Positions 22,494-34,530 of a stretch of DNA of 64,000 bases are shown in pieces. This DNA is from Melampsora larici-populina 98AG31 (taxonomy: Eukaryota > Basidiomycota > Pucciniomycetes > Pucciniales > Melampsoraceae). Numbering within the stretch: the stretch's first letter is position 1; each line of letters begins with the position of its first letter. The position numbers and the translations under genes are program-made. The notes below the pieces were generated by a model. The model was not told where the DNA came from and did not search any database. It saw only the letters and a program-made list of their open reading frames with translations. Where the stretch lies: positions 431,484 through 495,483 of the forward strand of contig NW_006768801.1 in NCBI RefSeq assembly GCF_000204055.1, given 5' to 3'.

Positions 22494-23499
22494 CTTCAGT
22501 GTTTGTCTTTCTTTGGTTAGAAATTTAATGACCTGATTTGATCGAGGCCATCAAAGAGTCAACGCATGAACGGAGAGGTCATATATAAAAGTTTACTCAC
22601 AGTGTCTTCACTTTGTTTTGTGACGGTGTGCTAGCATTCAGCGGTTTTCGGCGAGTTTAGCTAGTACAGAGATGAAGATTCGGTGGAAGCTTCTTGGAAA
22701 GATGGAGTCGGAGTACGGATTCGCAGTTTTTTTTGTCCACGGAGCAAGTGCAATGACGGAATTATTTTCTAAAAAGTAGTTGATATGCAAAGGCGTACTC
22801 AGAAACAAATTCAATCACTTTGGGTAGGTGTCGATCGGCTTGATCAGCTAATAATGATTTGGATTTTAATGCAACACCTTTGAGATGTTGGACTTTGTGG
22901 CTTGTGCTCGTATGCTTTGCTGGGTGCTGCGATCAACGGTAGGCTCGTAGGAAACAGAAGCCGAAGCAAGTCAAGTATTCACGTAGCGGGATCTGAATTT
23001 TCTGGGCTTATCATTCATTAACATCGATCGAGGCAGGAGTTACAGATTTTGAACTGAGCAATTTCTTCACCTGCTGCGGTGACATGTACTGTACCTCAAA
23101 GATGAAGAATGAGTCTGCCACAGATCGGCTGGGACCCGCAAATTCTCAGACAGTCAATGACGAATAGAATGACGAATAGACCTGAGGCGATCGCAAAGTG
23201 AGTTTAGTATTAGTTTGCAAACTCACAAAGTCTTGGTCATGTCTGACTATATGAAAAATGATGAAGTATTGCATGGAGGAGAATAAGAAAAAAATAGGCT
23301 TGTTTTGCTGAATGCATTTACAAATATGCTGAACTTTCAAAATGATGCAAGGTGAAAATAGATAATGCATTTTTTGCGAGGACAAATAAGGGTATCTTGC
23401 TTGAGGCCGATGCGTATTACTACATAGAAGAGGCGAGCTGGGAATCAGTTAAGAAATATGGGAAGGATCAAAGCTCTAACTCTAGCCGTACTAACATTA
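22494..23499. other. intergenic between two predicted secreted-protein genes
   Basis: No gene is supported. It should include the upstream region of the 22493 gene (to its right) and the 3' flank of the next gene. Confidence 0.4.
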
Positions 23500-24663
23500 T
23501 CATGTAGACCTTGAATAATTTTTTTTCTTGCGCTGAAATGGCCTAAGCTTTTTCCAAAGTTTCCGTCGCCACCATTTTGAATATCCTCCCTTTGTCAAGA
23601 ATATCTCAGCCTTTTGTTGAAATCTCCAGGTGAAGAATTTGAATCCATTTGGGTTATCAACTTTAGTCAGACCTTTGGTGTCTATCTCGTGAGTAGTATC
23701 TATTTTAGGAGCCTCAGTCTTCATTCCAGGAGTGTTAAGATCAATTCCGGGAGCCCTATCATGCATTTCAGCCGCCGCCGATTGACTGCCTTCGTCAGAC
23801 AAGTATCTCTTTTGGTCACCCTCCATCAATTGCCTACGCCACTCCGTTTTATCTGATAAAGAAAGCCAATTGCCCAGCTGCTCATCTGTCCACCACACAT
23901 CCCACGTGGGATCTCTTTTCAACACCACGTACCTCACCCAGTCGCGCAGCACTTTCTCGCCATCGCCCAACTCATTCATGAACCAATCCTCATAATCATC
24001 CCATTCACGCGTTACCGTCAAAGATCCCAAAGAGATAGGCCAATGTTTCATCTTGTATAGTTCGTCCCATTCTGCCTCGATGCCTTTCCGGGTCAGAGGC
24101 GCGCGTTTTCCCAACCCGATCAAGTTTGAAAATCGAAGCATTTTATCTATTTCAAGTCCTGATGCTTTCCAGATAGGGCCGTAGTGTTCTAGCAGCGCCT
24201 GCTCGTCGGGAAACCTCAGATGTTCAGCTCGAAACTCGCTGTCTTTATATGTCTCCTTCATTAGTTCTATGATATCATCACTCTGATAAAACTCATCTTC
24301 CTCTTCGGAAAAGAATACGTTAGGTTCGTGCTCGATCAAGTCGCTGGTGTCCATCATGATTGCTTTTCCTTTGTCAAGTTTAGCTGGCTTTCCAGCCAAT
24401 GTTGTCGTTTGAGCAATGTGTTTGAAGTCTTTTCCTTGCGAAATGAGATTCATGGGCACGTGTGCGACAAGTTCAACTGAGCGGCGTCGAAGATAAGATG
24501 GAGCTTGGTCGAGCTCCTTGCCGAGATCTTTTTCAAGAAAGGGTTGCGCTCGGGCTTTGAGGGTAGATGCCGAAGGTTTCTTTGAAACGTTGAGATCTTG
24601 CAAAGTGATTTTGCATGAACCAAACCAGACAAATGTCCAGCTGAAAAGCTGTCGAGCAAGCAT
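23500..24663 (-). CDS. predicted secreted protein, unknown function
   Basis: 387 aa from the Met at 24663; the frame is open to an earlier Met at 24744. I prefer the internal start because MLARQLFSWTFVWFGSCK looks like a signal peptide. The body is charged: an acidic patch (FFSEEEDEFYQSDD), then a Trp-rich central region with repeated acidic-aromatic motifs (EWDDYEDWFMNEL, DPTWDVWWTDEQLGNWL, TEWRRQLMEGDQKRYL). The C-terminus is strongly basic and Trp-rich (KWWRRKLWKKLRPFQRKKK). No domain is recognised. Single-exon structure, the signal peptide and its position next to another such gene suggest a rust effector candidate; a nuclear role is possible from the basic tail but unproven. Confidence 0.5.
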   Translation of the reverse strand: MLARQLFSWTFVWFGSCKITLQDLNVSKKPSASTLKARAQPFLEKDLGKELDQAPSYLRRRSVELVAHVPMNLISQGKDFKHIAQTTTLAGKPAKLDKGKAIMMDTSDLIEHEPNVFFSEEEDEFYQSDDIIELMKETYKDSEFRAEHLRFPDEQALLEHYGPIWKASGLEIDKMLRFSNLIGLGKRAPLTRKGIEAEWDELYKMKHWPISLGSLTVTREWDDYEDWFMNELGDGEKVLRDWVRYVVLKRDPTWDVWWTDEQLGNWLSLSDKTEWRRQLMEGDQKRYLSDEGSQSAAAEMHDRAPGIDLNTPGMKTEAPKIDTTHEIDTKGLTKVDNPNGFKFFTWRFQQKAEIFLTKGGYSKWWRRKLWKKLRPFQRKKKNYSRST

Positions 24664-24744
24664 CGTTCGTATATTGTGTGGCCGGTGTTTTCGTATGACG
24701 GTTGGGCACTGATATCGAGGGGGTGCGGAAACAACGCCGCTCAT

Positions 24745-25964
24745 GAGACGAAGACTGCGGTTTTAAACCCAAATGAGCAACAGGTGTGAGCACATCCAAA
24801 GGTGTCAGGAGTGGTATATGCTGAGGAGAGTAAGACGAGCTGTGTGGTATAGCACGCTAGTAGGTTCGCTTAGGGTCGGTTATAGGCCTCATTATGGAAA
24901 TCAGGGTCCTATTATTAGCCATCTCCCTTGATTATGATCACTAAAGTGCTCAAATCGAGCTCAGCATCATGTTTAGTCTCATCTAATTCTCGGATTCCTT
25001 CTCTTAAATTGTTTCATCCATCTCAAAGCATCATTGTGATGGTGCAGACTGGGGTATACAGTTCAAATCCCAAGCTAAAATACTCGTCTCGAATTTGGAA
25101 TAATCAATTGACTTTTTATATTTGCAAGCTCTCGAAACAAACAAAGGTAAGATGAGATTTAACAGTAGATGAGAGATCATGATCATGATTCCGATGAGAA
25201 GAGCTGAATTCCACCATATATATCGATGGAATGACGGTGCCATCTCCATCCAGCGCTTGTTCTCTTCTCTCGCAGCCTGATGTGTGGTGTTATATTAGCT
25301 AAGATCACTCATAAAGGAGACCAGAGCAAAGAAAATTTACTATAACTAAAGTGAATATCTTCCAATCACGGGAAAACATGGATAGAATACATACCACCAA
25401 GTAATAGAATCTTGCTCGTCTTCAAACTTGTTTCCTGAGCACCAATAGTGACTCAAATCCGTCTCAAGATGATGAGGTAATCATGGCAACCTGTCATGTA
25501 TCACGGCATCGCCTCGATCAGAATACATAATAACCTGTAAAAACACCTTGACCCAGCGAAAAGTTACAACAACATTCTCCACTGACCTATATATTCACCT
25601 TGTCTTTCGATCGTCATACATATTTTGATTCTTTGAACGGCTGCGTAAAGAAACAAATTAATAGTGTTACAATGGCGACTCTTCTGATCGCTTGACACGT
25701 GTTTTCTGATACAAACTCCATGAGAGGGTCAAATAGGGGCAACAATTGAGCGGGGACCCAAGTGAGAAGAAACGAAAGATATAAAGCGAGTTCAAGAGGA
25801 GATTGAGATGGAGTGATATACATACCATACCATTCCGGGGATTCAGGGAATTGGCAAAGTGAGTATATTTGCAAATTCAAGCCATTCTTTTGGCTCTGGT
25901 TGACTTGGTTGACTTGATCAAAAGATGGATGAATAGATCAAAACATACTTTTACATAGCTGGCT
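24745..25964. other. intergenic, no supported gene
   Basis: Only short ORFs. No repeat structure was recognised by eye. Confidence 0.35.
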
Positions 25965-26177
25965 CAACAATATTTCAGTGAAATTCGAGCCGTGAAGGAG
26001 TTTCTACACGAGTCCCCGGAACCAAAAAAAAAGCATGAGATTAAAAGAGAAAATATAAACATCCATGTTTGCTGGATACCAGGACACAAGGGCATGGAAA
26101 TCAATGAGAAGGCGGATGAGGTAGCAGGAAGAATGAGAGATGAACAACAAGAACCAAACAAATTGTGGGATGAATAG
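25965..26177 (+). pseudogene. fragment of a LINE-type RNase H domain
   Basis: The frame reads QQYFSEIRAVKEFLHE and then HVCWIPGHKGMEINEKADEV, the canonical C-terminal RNase H block of non-LTR retrotransposons (WxPGHxGxxGNExAD). Nothing of the RT or endonuclease is present, so this is a short relic of about 70 residues. Confidence 0.7.
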
Positions 26178-26194
26178 TATTACGTCGGCTATCC

Positions 26195-26248
26195 TACCGC
26201 CTACAATAGATTGTACTGCCTACAATAAATTGTACCGCCTACAATAAG
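26195..26248 (+). repeat. 19-bp tandem repeat, about three copies
   Basis: The unit TACYGCCTACAATARATTG repeats at 26195, 26214 and 26233 directly after the LINE fragment. It may be the simple 3' tail that many LINE elements carry. Confidence 0.75.
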
Positions 26249-27528
26249 ACTAGGAGGTAAAATTATCTTTTATCCAGGGTTCATTATGCATGAGTGTTGA
26301 TGTATCGATGAGAAAAAAGCATAAGCCTATGTTATTAAAGGTGTTTTTTAACTTAGCACAGATCAATTAATTTCTTGTAGAAATTATCAAGATAGAACAC
26401 AACAAACGCAAAGTTTGTCATCCAAGCGAAGACACGACGGTAAGTCAATTTTGAAGATGGAGAAGACATTTTAGAAAGTCAGAACAAACCCAGAGTTGAT
26501 TGATCATCAAGAAAGGAAAATAATTGAGAAGATAGCCTGTCTATTAGCTGAAACACCTGGCAGACACGTTGAGAATACATCCACTTTTCTCATTTGATTT
26601 TTCTTGTCCTTCTTTGAAGATGCTTGTAAGCGAGATGGCTAGAATCAATATGTATCCTCATTGAAGAACTTGAGATTACAAGATCACACTAATGCAACAT
26701 GTCGAATCAAAAGCACTTTGAATTGGCATGTACTTTGAAAGAAAAAGAAAGTAAAAAGCGATCAAAGAGAGAGAGAGAACTAGTTCATCCATCACAACAC
26801 ATTTCAGATTGATTTCTTCTTGTCCTTTTCTTGCCTGATTGCCAAAATCATCAGAGGCTACCAGTCAAAGTCGGGTTGAGTGAAAATGCTTGAGTCAAAT
26901 CATATGATGTACTTTGAGAATAATAAGTAGAGCATGTCAGACTTGAGAAATTCATTTCGGTTTATGGGAAATAATCAGTCAATGCTCAATGGTCTAGATA
27001 GACTCTAGAATCCAATGGTTGATGTGAAAGGTCTGTGCATTGAATAGGATCAATAGGAAACCAAATATCAAAGTACTAGTACAAAATGAAAATATACACA
27101 AACAGACTTGAACTTGTAGTACAAACTTGAAAGGTGAAAAGCTTTTATTTTACATAAAATTCATTAAACTCGATTCCACCACTCACCATCCATTCAGCTT
27201 GTAGGTATTTTATTTCCCACCTACTTTATGATAATTTCTCTTTAACGCTTGATCCATCTTCACCATCATCCACCATTCAACTGAACAATAAATATATATA
27301 ATAGAAAATTGTAAAGTGTCTTCTTACGATCATTTTAATCTCTCTGTTTCGAAAAACTGACTGGCTTCAAATTCAATCAAACAGCAAACACAGAAGGAAA
27401 ACATCATCAAGTAGAAATTTTTAATGTCACGACAACAAGAAGATTAAGATTATAATCGACTCATACTCAACTTTCTCACCTTCATCAATCATCCAAACCG
27501 TTCTCATTTCTCAGTCAGTCTGATCAAG
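26249..27528. other. intergenic and upstream region of the RasGEF gene
   Basis: No gene seen. A TATA-rich stretch (AATAAATATATATAATAG) near 27288-27306 lies about 230 bp upstream of the RasGEF start and may be its promoter. Confidence 0.35.
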
Positions 27529-30500
27529 ATGAAACCATCACCTACTGCAGTCTCATCTTCGGATCATGTGGGACCTTTACTCAGTTCAAACGATCAATTT
27601 CAAGACTCTTCACTCTTTGAGACTACTTCTATGAGTGCAGCAAGGGCATTAGCTATCCAACAACTTAAAGATGCATTTCCTGAAATCAACCAATCACAAA
27701 TTGACTTGATAGATCATCAAGCGCTTTTAGAATCAGAATTGATTGTACAATCGAGTGAAAGAGATTGGAATGGGAAACCAGTTTATCAAGTGAGGTGAGT
27801 GAACTTGATTTTGGATTTCTTCATCTTGACAACTTGACAAACGAAGGATCAACAAGCAGTATGTACATGAACTGGTACTCAAGTCATTGATTAATCAAGA
27901 TCACCATAGGAATCCAGATGATAGTGAAGGTGTACAAATCGAATGATCCAATACTGAAACCATGAATCTATCTTTTGATTGATTTTTGATTTACAGACCG
28001 AATCCAACCGATTTACCAAACTTACCATCAATCAACCATCACAGTACTACTACTACTACTACTACTTCTCTTCCTAGTTCCATCACTTCACCCACTTTAA
28101 CTTTCATCGATAGTAATGATTATAATGTAAACATCATCTCATTAGCATCTCCTGAAGCTGAACGAACACCTACTACTGCTACTACTACTACTCAGTCAAC
28201 TATCGATTCTCCTTATTCTAGTCCGACTCCTAAAGGCATTCGATCTTACAAGAGTACTCCTCAATTGTTAAATTTCTCACTTTCTTCTTCTCAATCGACT
28301 CCTGCTTTACTCGAATCCACTACAACCAATCATCCAAGTTTAGTCTCTCTTTCTTTCAAATCTCAACTTTCTCCTGTTTTTAAAACTGATCCAGATCTCA
28401 ACCTCCACTTCACCATAGCATTCACCCCAGTCACCATCTCACCTGATCAGATGGGGTTCTATTCATCTCCTAATAACGACTCTCAATCTCAATCGAATCA
28501 GAATCAATCTGCTCTCTTCATTCCAGATCGATCTTTACGTGGTTCGGTTTCCGATATGAAATTGAGAAATAAACTTGATCAGCAACAGAAGCAATCTCTT
28601 TCAAAACAAACCTACAGTGGCAAACACAATCAGGCCTTTCACTCAGCCACACATAACTTTAGCCAAGAATCACTCAGAGATGCTGATGTACTTGGAAAGA
28701 TCTTGGGTTGGCGTACCTCAACTGCGATTCGGAACAACCACGCTCGCCCGAACGCCACTTTGCCAATGAAATCGAATTTTTCCTCATCATCCAACCTGCC
28801 TGCCACCATGAAGACCACTACAAAGGCTCGAAGTAATACTACTGCTAACATCAATTACACCAACACCACTTCTGACTTTGGTTCTTTCCGTCCAAATGCA
28901 CCATCGCCTCGCACTGAACCTCTACCTACCACTTTGCTCGCTTCTCCCTCTCAATCTCATCATTCTAAACGGGAAAACCAAGACGTGAAGACGATCAACG
29001 AAAACTCCTTGGGTGATAATCAATTTACACCCAAATCCCCACCAAATACATTGATCAGATCGCACACTCAGAAAAGAGTACCTAAACCAAGTCTTAAACC
29101 GATTGTGCCTTTTGGAAATGGTGTCAAACTTTACCGTAATCATACCACTAATCCAAAGCCTAGTGTTACAAGAAGCATTAAGAAAAGTCTTAGCTCGGAT
29201 GATATCTATCGATTGCGTCAAGATTACATTACAGCCTCCTGGAGTTTGTTCATTTTTTGTTCCGCTTCATCGGACCATGCTTCAATCTGACTTAAATTTC
29301 CTGTCTGGACAAATTCTTTACAGATCCTGCTCGGCAATCTACTGATCGTTCACCACTTTCTTATGCTCCTCACACTACTCCTCGTGAGTTTTGATTGATC
29401 TCAAACACACCACAAGTTATTGACTTTTATCCTCTTGCTTCCTCAGCACCCAATCCAACATCTCTTTTGCGCAGCCCAGATGATACCACTCCCACTTCAG
29501 GTTTTCATCGTGCATCCCTTCCTGTCCAATTTCAAACCAGCTTTGACTTAGATACAGCTACCCGAGGTACTCTCTCTGCTACCAAACGCCGACGGACGAT
29601 GCACGGTGCTGCTTCTAACGAATCTATCCGCACGGCGAGACCGAGTCCTCAACAAAAAACTCACGAACCAAGTTATCCATTTCCAGCATCTCGAAAACCT
29701 AGGTTTCAAGATATCTCAATATTTGATACCTTTAATCAATCTGCTATTCCATCCTACTCGAACCTCCCCTCACCCGTTGGACCAAATAGCCCGTCAGCCA
29801 ACAGCCTCAATGCTGGGAGAGATCAGATTGGTAGAGTTAATGCCGCAGCTCATCAGATCACTGTGATTGCTCAACCTGGCGATGACCCACGTTTTGTGAT
29901 TTGGGGGGAACAACAACATTCATCCAAATCATCTGTTTCTGTCACGACGAAAAGGTCCTCTTCAATTGTTGAACGACAACAAACACATCAGTCTTCAACA
30001 TCTTCAACTTCCAATCTGGCTCATATCGGTAATAGTAATTCAAGTAAAAGTAGTGATGTTGGAGGTGCTAGTAGCTCAGTTTACAACGTTAGAAGATGGA
30101 GTCGATCTGCTCGTCATCAATCACCAGCTACCTCAGTCCCAATGGGTTCCGCTCCCAATTCTTTTGGGAACTCTTCCACCAGTATTCTCAATGAAGGATC
30201 TCAATCGCCTCATCGGGCGTCATCCAACTCAACCCTCACCGAGGAAGGAAACCAAAACCTCACTAAACGGTCTAGTCTCGGCTCTCGGGCTATCCCGACT
30301 CCAACACTTCAACGCATCTTGATGGCAGCCACGATTGAACGATGGGTTGCTGAACTGACTACTCGCATTGATCCCAGAGCACTGGGGGATTTCTTTTTCA
30401 CTTATCGCAATGTGATGAAGCCGATTGACTTGTGCATGTTACTCACTTCTCGATTTGAATGGACTATTCTCTTTAAATGTAAACAGATCAGTACAAGTTC

Positions 30501-33500
30501 GGAAGACGATAAAGACGATTGCTTAGATATCTGGGGTCGGAAGATTTCAATTGATGCACAAGAAGAAGCGGGTAGGAGGATTGTGAAAGTGCGGACGTTT
30601 GTGATGATTAGGCAATGGTTATTGAATCATTTCGAAGACGATTTTTTGCAAGATAGGGTCTTGAGGTTTAGCTTGACCAGTTGGTTAAAAAATCTGATTC
30701 AAAAGATCAAGTCGATCAGACAATGTTTATTAGAAATCGATCCTAAGCCCAACGGCAAAGGGGATGAAGACCTCAAGATTTTGAAAAGTTTGAAAAAGGT
30801 TGTGAAACAACGTAAAGATGTTTATCTAGCGTACAATCTAGTCTCAGATAACAATGACAAAAGTAAGACCAGGCATAAGGATGTGAGAGATGTGTTTGGA
30901 CAAGGAGAATCTGAAACGCAGGCTCGGGATAGCAATCTGGCTAAAAGTGACTTAAAGTTGAACGATGGAGATGCTTCGGAGGATCAGGTGAGTCACCATC
31001 GTATAGCATGTTCATTCTAGTATTGAAGGCCTCTCTGACCACCTTTCTTTCCAGGCTACCGATGACGAAGATGTTGAGGTGGACGTCAAACCAGAGGTCA
31101 ATGAGCTTCCAGATCCAAATTCCATCCGAGCTCGATATGAAAAACTCAAGGAATCTTTTGCACAAGACACGCATGAAATCTCAGAACCTGAATCGAATGC
31201 AATAGATGAAATCAATGTCAAGTTCGACCGAGCTCCTCTTTTCATTTCACGCAAATCGACAACCATCAACGCTACATTAGTTCAGGTCCCCACTCATTCA
31301 ATGACCCACTCTAGCGATACTCTGGATCACCGAATCAGTCATGTTAGACCTATCGATCCTCTTGGCTTCACCCAACAGCACAACCCTCTTCAACGTTATT
31401 TTACGTCAACCATGGGAACCTTTGGCCGGTTCAAGCGGATGATCAACAATCGATCAGGTACAGTCACTGCCACTGGGCCTTACTCCTCCATGACGGATTC
31501 AAGTCGTTTCAATGATCACATGGAATCGAATGGAGAGGTCTGTGACCTGCTCTGCGCAAAAGGTGGATTAGAACGTTTTATGAGTTTCTTTGAGGGTGAC
31601 CATCGATTAGAGCAAAACGGACCCGAAAGGTTGGAAGAGATTGCTGAAGATAAAGAGTTAAGATATTCAAGAAGATTCGAGACTGAAGAATGTCCCCCTA
31701 GCTTTGAAAAGACCAACTTAGAATATGAAAGGCTGAGCATGGAAGATACGGGAAAGTATAGCATTGAGATCGAGAAGACAAGCTCGGAAATAGATCGCGG
31801 TCATTTGAGTTCACCTTTGATTCAAGACGATGAAGATGGTTTCGAATCCCAACTCTCACTCTCATCCTCGACTTCGAACACATCCTATACCACTTCATCA
31901 CAACCTGGTTCGAGTGATGAAAAGGGAACTGAAGGTCTAGTGGCACTAGTCGGTTCAGAAGCCATCGAATATTTGGATGGTAACCCAGCCTCATTAGCAC
32001 TTTCATTTGGAATGGTACAAGATGAGAAAGACGAGATTGATGCTAGAAGGTTTGGATCTAGACCTCAATCATTACATGAATCTCTTAGCACTGAAACTAT
32101 CAAATCAGAATCCAATCGGACTTCTAAAGGTGTGGGGACTGGATTGTTCAAGAAACAAATCAAGAAACGATTTGCCAATCAAAATCTAGGTTCAATGCGA
32201 ATACTTGGTTTCGAGTCTAGGCAATCCTTGAGCTTGGATCGAAACTCTATGAGTATGGGCCGCAATTCTATGAGTCTTGATCGACCATCGCTGAGTGTGG
32301 ATGGAGGTCGTGAGAGTAGCTCATCTAGAGACAATCTTTCCCTTCGGTCAGGTCGATCAGGAACAACTCCACAAGACATCAGCGTCCAGCTCGACGATCT
32401 TGACCTTTCAGATGAAGATGGTAGTGATTCAGACCAACATAATGAAAATCATCGACCTCTGAGACGATTGAGGGCTGCGGGAGATCTCAAAGAAGCCATC
32501 AATTCGACCCGTCGATCTTTCTTTGCGCAATTGAAGCCTTCCTTACGACTGAGGGTCAATAGTGGTGTTCGTTTGTCTACTGAGACTAGTTCATCGATTG
32601 GAACCAGGAGAGTTCCTTCCATTGCGGGTTCAATATTTAGAAAATCTAAATTAGGCGATTCTGTGACTTCCTTACCCGATACATTAAATTCGCTTCAGGA
32701 TGGAACAGAGGCTAGAGGGGAAGATGAAGATGAAGATGAAGCAGGGGGTATGGGTGTGGTGGCGAATTTTGTTGCTGAAGGATTAGATAGTGATGAGGAC
32801 GAACCTGGGGATGTAGAAGCTGCATTGAGAAGATTAGAAGGTGTCATTGATGCTGATCGAGAAAGGGAAAAAGCGAGAAAGGTGGAAAGACAAATGATGA
32901 AATCATTAGAAGCTAGCAGGACCGGCAATAGGAGTAGAAGTTCTACTATTGATAGTCATCGCACTTTCTCTTCCTCTGCATCTTCCTTGGCAGTAGTGAC
33001 TGATGAAGAAGAAGAACAAGGCGAAGAGGAAGAGGAAGGTCAGGAAGAGGAAGGTGAAATGGAAATGATCGACGGAGAACATGACCTGAGCGTAGACAAG
33101 ACTTCTACATCCACAGTGCCTGAGATCACGTTTGATCATGTGGCCGAACGAGACTCAGGGGGCCAAGAGGGACATCGTTCATCAGAGGAGCAAAGCAGTA
33201 GACCCAAGTTTATGAATTCATCAAAGGAAAGTGTGAATAGCAATGTAGGGGGAGGGAATGAATTATGGAAACGAAAGCATAAGACACCAACAGCGAGTGA
33301 GTTGAACAGTAATCAACAAGCCATGGATCGAAAAGTTGCACTTCACAAACGGTTTGTAGGCGGTGGTGCTTTGAGTCGACCGATCTCTTTGTTCGGAGGA
33401 GTAGGCGGAGCTCAACCACCTATCCATCGATCTTTCTTACTGGATTTCCGAACAGAGATCTTGGCACAACAATTTGCATTGATTGAACGTGATTTGTTAA

Positions 33501-34530
33501 GGAAGATCACTTGGCAAGAGCTTTTGATGAGTAGGTGGCAAGAGAATGGTCGAAATGGATCTTCAAATGATACGAATTGTTGGACAAGTTATATGAAACA
33601 GAGAGTGATTGAAGGCAAGAGTAAGAGTGATAATGTGAGAGGATTGATTGTTAGATTCAATTTGACTTGTAATTGGGTTGCATCTGAACTTGTTATGACA
33701 GTCGGATTGGAAGAAAGGGTAAGATTGTTGGGAAAATTGATTAGATTGGCCTTTGTGAGTTTTGAATTGATTTTTGAGATGAAAAAGATAAGCCATGAAA
33801 CTGATTGATAAAACTTTTTTTTTTTTGGAATCTTATAGAAATGTTATCGACAAAACAATTTTCAAACCTTGACACAAATCATTCATGGTTTACAAACACC
33901 TTATATCACTAGATTAAAACGAACTTGGGCTAAGTTGGGAATTTGGGAAAGTCGTATGTTTAGAGATCTGAAAGAGTTTACATCACATGGAGCCAATTTC
34001 AAAAGTTTAAGACTTGTTCAAGACCAATTAGTTGAAGGCATCGAATCTGTTGGTGGACCGACGGGTATAACGACGACGCCTGGTGGTCATGATGAACGAG
34101 TCAGAGTTGTCGGTTGTATTCCATTCTTGGGTTAGTCTTCATTATAATTTTTGTTTCACTGAATCATAACAAACTGATCGCTGATGATGAGGGGTTACAT
34201 CAAACAGGTCTTTATTTGCGAGACTTGACGATCAATGATGAATTACCGACTTATTTAAATCCAAACGAACCATCGATCGGAGTACCGATCATCGATCGAG
34301 AAAGTGGATTTGTAGAAGGAACTAATTTATATCCATTAGTGAATATACATAAATTTCGAATTTATTCAAAAGTGGTGAATAAGATTATAGGATTTCAAGA
34401 ATTAAGTTTAAGTTATCCATTCGAAGCACAAGGAGATCAAAGTTTATTTTTGAATTGTTTGAGACTCAAATCACTTGATTCATCTAGATTAAGATGGTTA
34501 TCAGATGTTTGTGAAGGTCAAAAGGAATGA
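27529..34530 (+). CDS. LTE1: Lte1-like Ras guanine nucleotide exchange factor, seven exons
   Basis: Exons 27529-27794, 27997-29243, 29324-29383, 29447-30987, 31055-33754, 33839-34130 and 34208-34530; 6429 nt, 2142 aa. All introns are GT-AG, 64-202 bp. Residues 1-800 are Ser/Thr/Asn-rich and disordered. A RasGEF N-terminal (REM) module lies at about 805-945 (TPTLQRILMAATIERWVAEL, DFFFTYRNVMKP, VRTFVMIRQWLLNHFEDDF). About 880 residues of low-complexity linker follow, with acidic runs near 33001-33060 and Ser-rich repeats. The CDC25 catalytic domain is at about 1830-2130 (LAQQFALIERDLLRKITWQE, WVASELVM, CIPFLGLYLRDLTINDELPT, INKH-like NIHKFRIYSKVV). A REM and CDC25 pair split by a very long linker is the architecture of Lte1, which in budding yeast promotes mitotic exit. 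The orthology is inferred from architecture, not tested by tree. An SH3 domain, expected in Cdc25-type RasGEFs, is not seen. Confidence 0.85.
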
